Assembly: GCA_913030835.1 (NCBI GenBank) | Contig: CAJWDP010000017.1 | Span: 1-59,235, forward strand | Source of the DNA: an uncultured Flavobacteriales bacterium | GTDB taxonomy: Bacteria > Bacteroidota > Bacteroidia > Flavobacteriales_D > Parvicellaceae | Direction: 5' to 3' | DNA length: 59,235 nucleotides | Shown: one piece after another, positions 54,901 to 59,235 of the stretch | Layout of the letters: each line of letters begins with the position of its first letter | Numbering within the stretch: the stretch's first letter is position 1 | Made by a program: the position numbers and the translations under genes | The notes under the pieces: generated by a model | The model's input: only the letters and a program-made list of their open reading frames with translations | What the model was told of the DNA's origin: nothing | The model's database searches: none

Positions 54901-57900
54901 TCAGCTATCAGCAACATCAGTTGCAACCGACATGACTTGTAATGGAGTCTGCGATGGAACTTTGGACGCAACGATTACAGGAGGAACACCCGGTTACACC
55001 TATTCTTGGGATGGTGGTCCTACAACCGCATCCGAAGACCAATCCGGAGTTTGTTCCGGAACTTACACGCTGACTGTGACAGATGCAAATAGCTGTCAGG
55101 CGACCACAACTGTTTCTGTATCAGAACCTCCCTTACTTACCGTTACAGCGAGCGGTACAAATGTATCTTGTAATGGAGTTTGTGACGGTTCCGTCTCTTC
55201 AACTGTAAGTGGAGGAACGGGTGTAATCAATTACTCCTGGAACAATGGTGCGGGATCCGCATCTACTGCTAATTCGCTCTGTGCAAACACATACATACTC
55301 ACTGTTACTGATGCAAACGGTTGTACGGCAAGCGATAGCTATCAAGTCACAGAACCACCTGCTTTAACTGTTTCGGTAGTCTCCACAGACAACACCTGCA
55401 ATGGAGTTCCATGTGACGGTACAGTTTCAGCAACCGTTTCAGGGGGAACTGCAGGATATACATATCAATGGGATGATCCCGGATTGTCTACCACATCAAA
55501 TTTAACGGGCCTTTGCGCAAACACGTATAATGTAACGATCACCGATGGTAATGGATGTACGACTATAGGTTCAGCAGTAATTAATGAACCTTCGGCGATC
55601 AACGTGTCCACTTCCGCAGTAGATGCGAATTGTGGTGCGTCGGATGGTGAAGTAAGTGCAAGTGCTTCAGGTGGTTCAGGAGGTTTTACTTATTCCTGGG
55701 AGGATGCTTCTGGAGCAGCTGTTGGTTCGGGAACGTCAATTACCGGACTGTCGGCTGGAAGTTATACGGTGACGGTAACCGATGTTTCAGGTTGTACTGA
55801 ATCAGCTGTGGCAATCATAAATACAACAACTGGCGGTACAGCTTCCGCTGCTGTTGACAATCAGGTATCTTGTTTTGGCGCTTGTGACGGGCAGGCAACT
55901 GCTTCGATAGTTGGCGGCACAGCCCCATATACATATTTGTGGTCGGACGGCCAATCAAGTGCGGTAGCGATTGGATTATGCCCAGGAACATATTCTGTGG
56001 ATGTGACGGATTTCAACGGTTGTATTTCTTCTGCTTCGGTAGTGATCACCGAACCAGCTGAGCTGAATGTTGCAATCCTCTCTCAATCGAATCCGCTTTG
56101 CGCTCTGTCTTGCGATGGTTCTGCGACAGCCATCGTAACAGGAGGAACTGCCCCGACTACATATGCTTGGACTTCTGGTGGAACCGCTCTAGCCGAGTCG
56201 GGTTTGTGCGCAGGTACTCATACTATTACTGTTACCGATGCCAACGGTTGTGTTGCTTCAGCCGATGTTACGTTAACTGACCCTGCACTTTTAACGGCAA
56301 GTATTGTCATGACACCTGCGAATTGTAACAGTGGTTGTGACGGCATATTGGATTTAACTGCATCCGGAGGAACAGGCACACTAACTTATGCATGGGACAA
56401 TGGAGCAACCAGCCAAGATATAACAGGACTATGTGCCGGATCATACAATGTGGTTGTAACGGATGTAAATGGCTGTATAGTAAATGTGAATGAATCTGTA
56501 ACGGAACCGACGGCCATTGTACCAACCGCGTCTGGAACGGACGAGATCTGTAGTCAGGGCAATGGAAGTGCAAGTGTTGTGGCTTCAGGAGGTACAGTTG
56601 CAACTGATTACAACTATTTATGGACAGATGGGTCTGGAGCATTGGTTGGAACGACTGCATCAGTGAGTGGACTCTCTGCAGGAACTTATTCGATCTCAGT
56701 AACAGATGATAATGGTTGCGTGGAAACGGCTACTGTAGTAATCAATAATATTCCTGCCGGAACTTTGGCTGTTAACCCGGATATTAGCATTTCGTGTTTT
56801 GGATTGTGTGATGGTGGTGCAACAGCATTGGTAACAGGTGGAACACCTCCATTCTCTTACTCTTGGGACAATGGTGAAACAACCCAAAGTGCTGTAGCTT
56901 TATGTGCGGGTGTTTGTTCCGTAGAAGTTACTGATGCAAGTGGTTGTATCCTTTTAGGTACAGCTACCATTACTGAGCCATCGGCCTTGACCTTATCGAT
57001 ATCGGGTACAGATCCGTTGTGTAACGGGAGCTTAGACGGTTCAGCAGATGCGACCATTGGCGGGGGTACACCGGGTTATACGACTTCCTGGGCACACGGT
57101 CCAACGAGTGAGGATCTGACGGGTGTTCTGGGATCGGGTACTTACACATTGGAAGTTACCGATGCCAACGGATGTACGATATCAGAAGATGTTACCATAA
57201 TCGATCCTAGTCCGATCACTTCTTCAATAACGGGAACAGACATCAGCTGTAATGGGTCGTCAGACGGTACTGCTACAGCCACAGGTTCAGGAGGTACGGG
57301 CACTTTAACGTACAGCTGGTCACCAGTACCGGGCGGAGGACAAGGGACAGCCAGTGCTACGGGATTGGATGCGGTCACTTATACGGTCACGATCACCGAT
57401 GATAACGGTTGTTTTGTTACCGAGAGCTATACCCCAGTAGAGCCGACGGTATTGGTATTGACTCCTTCATCTACGCAGAGCAACTGTGGTCAGGCCGATG
57501 GGTCTGTTTTGGTGGGAGTTACAGGTGGTACGGGAACCTATGTGTATTCTTGGGAGGATGCTACAGCTGCGGTTGTAGGCACTACCTCAAGTGTAGCTGG
57601 ATTGGCCGCTGGAACCTACACGGTAACGGTAACGGATGACAACGGATGTGAAGAGAGCATTACCGCTACGATCACCGATGCGAGTGGTGCGACCTTATCC
57701 TATACGAGTGTAGATGTATCGTGTAATGGCGGCAACAATGGTTTGATCGATCTTACGGTTAACGGCGGTACTGCACCGTTTACTTATTCCTGGACAGGCC
57801 CCGGGGGCTTCACAGACAATACGGAGGATCTGTCGAATTTGATTGCGGGGAGCTATGATGTAACGGTAACCGACGCGGTGGGGTGTGTCGCTACAGCAAC

Positions 57901-58015
57901 CGTTGTGATCAATGAAGCTTCATTACTTACCTTGTTTGCTTTATCTGTGGATGCATTTTGTTTTGGTATAATTTGTTTCCCGTCATACACGTTTGAACGT
58001 TTTTTCCAGTCGTAA
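51992..58015 (+). CDS. Giant SprB-repeat surface adhesin, truncated at the right by a chimeric join
   Basis: About 2000 residues are present. A signal peptide (MKMIVRILILVFLALMPFHS) is followed by a CUB-like domain (YLYVYDGPSSASPMVLGS), a second sandwich (DYTYEYTPTVNEVIDITL), two Cys-rich modules (CTDGILNQDETGIDCGG and CYDGIQNGSETGIDCG), and an Ig-like region. At least 17 SprB modules follow, interrupted by one PKD domain (SYSWDFGDGNTASG). SprB-type adhesins move along the cell surface during gliding and reach it through the T9SS. The frame degenerates after residue 1995 or so (AFCFG), where the next CDG should follow. The natural C-terminus and sorting domain are missing. GTG 51980 is an alternative start. 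Confidence 0.85.
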   Translation: MKMIVRILILVFLALMPFHSHYAQVYNITTGGTINTCAGSFVDPGGATGNYGNNDLYEITFCTPFPPPLQIIFNFTVWDVEAGADYLYVYDGPSSASPMVLGSPFSAISPGSISGTSGCLTFVWDSDGANPFPGWEATISCGLPPVYCINCDTAAVITSLPLITTQTTCNNCDNYSMADACGSAYMNGDDYTYEYTPTVNEVIDITLNNTSNYTGLFVFDGCPDDPATNCVASNTSTTGDPQLTNISLTAGTTYYITISTNPTSGPQCTDFDITITVPSCTDGILNQDETGIDCGGTICGPCPNCYDGIQNGSETGIDCGAVCGIPCPCGVTITPTPSDTLPCGGGTVTLVAVGTGTSTALVNSSFDGGSVGLGWSVSAAGQFDNPCGPSIDGGTYMWMGSTTPAPRTLETVPVDVSCGGEICFYLKYATQGGASPCEGPDLPNEGVYLEYSVDGGATWTTINYYPPSGGYDPTLTEWNQYCYVLPPAALTTSTMFHWYQDVTSANIYDHWGVDNVVITTYPCNSYYYDWDHIAGSPDDSTQVISTSSTATYGVWYTDGVSDSCYQAITIFVDTLDPLVVNATSGGCGATGSITIDPAQGGLAPYTYSISGPVSQSNTTGSFTGLPGGTYTITVTGSGGCSITSTATITSSGGITVTASGTDENCTGSCDGTLTATPTGGTAPYTYSWDSGPTPATQNQTGVCSGTYEVTVTDASGCVGTDQVTVSAGLLVSAVIDPVANQCLTGNSFSFNGTNSTISAGSITSYSWDFGDGNTASGASPAHTYASSGSYTVTLTVSDGTCSDQITQNITVFDDPTVTATATDELCFGDCDGSVTAVPSGTSGYTSEWFEFSGPSIGTGNTIIGLCPGMYQVVVTDVNGCTANNTAVVLGPSAALAVSATGSDASCFGVCDGTLDGSASGGTAGYTYSWDGGPTPNSEDQTAVCQGTYILTVTDANGCVETATHIITEPVQLSATSVATDMTCNGVCDGTLDATITGGTPGYTYSWDGGPTTASEDQSGVCSGTYTLTVTDANSCQATTTVSVSEPPLLTVTASGTNVSCNGVCDGSVSSTVSGGTGVINYSWNNGAGSASTANSLCANTYILTVTDANGCTASDSYQVTEPPALTVSVVSTDNTCNGVPCDGTVSATVSGGTAGYTYQWDDPGLSTTSNLTGLCANTYNVTITDGNGCTTIGSAVINEPSAINVSTSAVDANCGASDGEVSASASGGSGGFTYSWEDASGAAVGSGTSITGLSAGSYTVTVTDVSGCTESAVAIINTTTGGTASAAVDNQVSCFGACDGQATASIVGGTAPYTYLWSDGQSSAVAIGLCPGTYSVDVTDFNGCISSASVVITEPAELNVAILSQSNPLCALSCDGSATAIVTGGTAPTTYAWTSGGTALAESGLCAGTHTITVTDANGCVASADVTLTDPALLTASIVMTPANCNSGCDGILDLTASGGTGTLTYAWDNGATSQDITGLCAGSYNVVVTDVNGCIVNVNESVTEPTAIVPTASGTDEICSQGNGSASVVASGGTVATDYNYLWTDGSGALVGTTASVSGLSAGTYSISVTDDNGCVETATVVINNIPAGTLAVNPDISISCFGLCDGGATALVTGGTPPFSYSWDNGETTQSAVALCAGVCSVEVTDASGCILLGTATITEPSALTLSISGTDPLCNGSLDGSADATIGGGTPGYTTSWAHGPTSEDLTGVLGSGTYTLEVTDANGCTISEDVTIIDPSPITSSITGTDISCNGSSDGTATATGSGGTGTLTYSWSPVPGGGQGTASATGLDAVTYTVTITDDNGCFVTESYTPVEPTVLVLTPSSTQSNCGQADGSVLVGVTGGTGTYVYSWEDATAAVVGTTSSVAGLAAGTYTVTVTDDNGCEESITATITDASGATLSYTSVDVSCNGGNNGLIDLTVNGGTAPFTYSWTGPGGFTDNTEDLSNLIAGSYDVTVTDAVGCVATATVVINEASLLTLFALSVDAFCFGIICFPSYTFERFFQS
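53726..57970 (+). repeat. Array of SprB modules with a four-module higher-order period
   Basis: About 17 modules of roughly 75 residues each contain C-N/F-G-x-CDG, GGT-x-PYTYSW, a GLCAGTY-type turn, and VTVTDANGC. One PKD domain interrupts them near 54182-54444. The modules starting at 55598, 56519 and 57452 are a distinct subtype without the second Cys and with SWEDA and VGTT-type motifs. They recur every fourth module (921 and 933 bp), and their three followers also match by position. Confidence 0.8.
57966..58015. other. Right chimeric junction 1 (adhesin to permease fragment)
   Basis: The last recognisable adhesin codons encode AFCFG. The expected continuation (CDG and the rest of the module) is replaced by an unrelated stretch ending in TAA. 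From 58016 the plus strand encodes part of an ABC permease. The change is abrupt, with no terminal repeat or transposase signature. Confidence 0.65.
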
Positions 58016-58283
58016 GCGAATATAGGTTTTAGGTTGGTGTCTTTTTGGACGGGTCTTATTGTGCGGTGTTTTTTTGATGTGTTTCCTTTAGGCGGATTTA
58101 GAAGTCCATCTGAAATATGGGATACACTAACGCCAATACAAAAGGTCTTTGACCAAATTCATCATATGATTCTTCCTATTATCGCCTGGACCATTACTAG
58201 TTTTGCAACAATGACCGTTTTAATGAAAAATAGTCTGCTCGAAAATCTGAGCCAGGACTATGTTAGGACAGCTTTTGCAAAAG
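58016..58283 (+). pseudogene. Internal fragment of a YejB-type oligopeptide ABC transporter permease
   Basis: The peptide contains FFDVFPLGGFRSPSEIW, QIHHMILPIIAWTITSFATM, TVLMKNSLLENLSQDYV and RTAFAKG. They match the YejB/DppB pattern FDWFPLRG, then LWHxxLPV, LTKNSFLEE and QYVxTARAKG. Only about 85 of the usual 340 residues remain, and neither start nor end is present. It stops at the palindrome shared with the AEC gene. G+C is lower than in the following piece, so a third organism may be involved. Confidence 0.7.
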
Positions 58284-58854
58284 GGGGAATTGTCTCTGCG
58301 ACCCCTTGCTGTTCACACAACATGGCGAATACAACTGAGAGGAAGGGCGGATTAAGAACTGCCTTTCGCCATCCGCTTCGCAGACTTCCACTAATGATGA
58401 CAATCCCAATGCTCCAAAGAGCTAGATTGACACCAACATTATGAAGGATCAAGTCCACCAACGCGTTTGGAAAATACTGCTCTGCGAGAGGAAGTGGTAT
58501 GAACCCAAAATTGCAAACGCCAACGCAAAGAGCAAAGACTCGCTGACTGCCATCGGAGACTAGTCCGATTTTCGGACCGATTTTCTTTGCGACGAGATAA
58601 GAAATTAGAAAACCGAGTGTTGTCGTGGCGAATCCCCAAAGGGGCGCGGCCCAGAACTGTTCAGTTATCCCTGGATGGTCGCCCAATAATATCTTTTGAA
58701 CGAAATACGCCGGCAACAGAACATTTGTCGTGAGGTTCGCCAATGACTTATCAGACTCTTGGTTCAGCCACCGAATTTTCCGCGCAAACGCACCGATAAG
58801 AATGATCAAGAAAACTCCAGTGACGCTATCAACGATTGGCCATGGGTCATGCAT
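58258..58854 (-). pseudogene. N-terminal part of an AEC (auxin efflux carrier) family transporter
   Basis: About 190 residues with five or six membrane helices start at an ATG (VFLIILIGAFARKIRWLNQE, LTTNVLLPAYFVQKILLG, the conserved NFGFIPLPLAEQYFPN and NPPFLSVVFAMLCEQQGV). AEC carriers are about 300-400 residues, and the second half is missing. The frame ends PFAKAVLT-stop, where the last codons are permease-derived sequence read backward. G+C is clearly higher than in the adhesin. The style suggests a planctomycete-like donor, which I cannot confirm. Confidence 0.7.
58272..58283. repeat. 12-bp perfect palindrome at the second chimeric join
   Basis: CTTTTGCAAAAG is its own reverse complement. 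Read forward it codes AFAK of the permease, and read backward it codes PFAK of the AEC transporter. It therefore forms micro-homology exactly where the two unrelated genes meet in opposite orientation. Confidence 0.6.
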
Positions 58855-59235
58855 TGGTGTCGCCTTGGGTGGATCACATCTTTGAGTGGGTATTGACGAG
58901 TTGTTATTTCATTCGACTGATGGCGTCGGCAAATCGTGGCAGCTTCCTGTGCGGATCGACTTGGCGTATGCAATAGCCGGCCCGCAGAGCATTTATCCGA
59001 ATAAACTTTCACCAACTGCCAGCAGAACAGCTAGCCGGACAGCTGAATCACGATCACCAATGGTGATAAGTCTCTGCTTGCACGATACCCGAGCCATTCA
59101 CCCTCCTATTTGAGAATGGTTTCCAGTTTACCGGTAGTTCGATTCAATCGAATGTATCGGTCAGGTCCTCAACCAAACTGACTTTTTCCGTGGATATGAG
59201 GCGGAATCCAAACTACCCTCCCGAGGATCACTTCG
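58855..59235. other. Foreign G+C-rich end piece with one Shine-Dalgarno-led small ORF
   Basis: A hand count over 58921-59040 gives about 56% G+C. No full gene is seen. On the minus strand an AGGAGG (59107-59102) stands 4 bases before an ATG (59097) that opens a 34-codon ORF ending at 58993. Such a strong Shine-Dalgarno is absent from the main genome, which fits a different donor. Whether the small ORF is translated is unknown. Confidence 0.3.

Noticed and set aside
53726-57970. Regular DNA repeats as a possible CRISPR or tandem-repeat array
   Set aside because: The periodicity is in a translated protein (SprB modules of 75 residues). The DNA copies diverge, and there are no short direct repeats with unique spacers.
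57966-59235. Right end as a genomic island or prophage
   Set aside because: There is no integrase, transposase, inverted terminal repeat or tRNA target. The pieces are truncated housekeeping-type transporters in opposite orientations, which fits chimeric assembly better.

Overview
The window is about 57.7 kb of a Bacteroidota chromosome, most likely an uncultured Flavobacteriales-type bacterium, with short pieces of foreign DNA joined to both ends. The assignment to Bacteroidota rests on several marks: a PorV/PorU-type pair from the type IX secretion system (T9SS), proteins with T9SS C-terminal sorting domains, a giant adhesin made of SprB repeats, families largely confined to the phylum (DUF4296, DUF5686, DUF2795, choice-of-anchor B), a long SecA without the zinc-binding tail, almost no Shine-Dalgarno sequences, and several exact copies of the Bacteroidota -7 promoter element TAnnTTTG. 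G+C in the main part is around 40-43% by eye. No tRNA, rRNA, CRISPR array, transposase or phage module was seen.

Layout. 1-244 is an AT-rich fragment (about 25% G+C) of a membrane protein from another source, and 331-501 is the tail of a LytTR response regulator. 597-2998 holds acetyl-CoA synthetase and a TerB-like protein. 4480-7734 is a co-directional cluster of a polyprenol-phosphate glycosyltransferase, dihydroorotase, a DUF4296 lipoprotein and a nuclease-fold-like protein. 8686-9420 is a pair of phasin-like proteins ending in a clear terminator. 10180-15780 carries a large outer-membrane propeller/barrel protein, a half-size TauE, an M20 amidohydrolase and a secreted unknown. 15777-23323 has RecQ, TatC, a DUF5686 outer-membrane protein, LptB, PurS and PssA. 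23430-29727 is the PorV2-PorU2 pair of the T9SS, followed by a DUF4105 protein, Lpd and ferrochelatase. 33393-36926 (minus strand) encodes a secreted S74-chaperone fibre protein, a T9SS substrate and a Skp-like chaperone. 37019-39892 is PabB-TilS and a small conserved protein. 40060-43821 contains a rearranged DsbD, a stand-alone DsbD-alpha lipoprotein and a coiled-coil lipoprotein. 44016-50920 holds the YifB/ComM ATPase, SecA, DUF2795, a PduO adenosyltransferase and a methyltransferase. 51144-57970 is a secreted unknown plus the SprB-repeat adhesin, which is cut off mid-repeat.

How the genes work together. Much of the window serves the cell envelope: export (TatC, SecA, Skp), T9SS maturation (PorV2-PorU2) with at least two visible type A cargos and a giant adhesin, LPS transport (LptB), phospholipid synthesis (PssA), thiol chemistry in the periplasm (DsbD and its companion), and several lipoproteins and barrels. 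Housekeeping metabolism (Acs, PyrC, PurS, PabB, HemH, Lpd, TilS) is interleaved without an obvious pathway logic.

The ends should not be read as genome context. At about 57,970 the adhesin frame breaks into a piece of a YejB-type permease, which itself breaks at a 12-bp palindrome into an opposite-strand AEC transporter from a G+C-richer (about 55%) organism. I did not find a new defence or mobile system. The most unusual real biology is the DsbD domain rearrangement with its duplicate, the pseudo-peptidase/propeller/barrel protein, and the four-module higher-order repeat in the adhesin.
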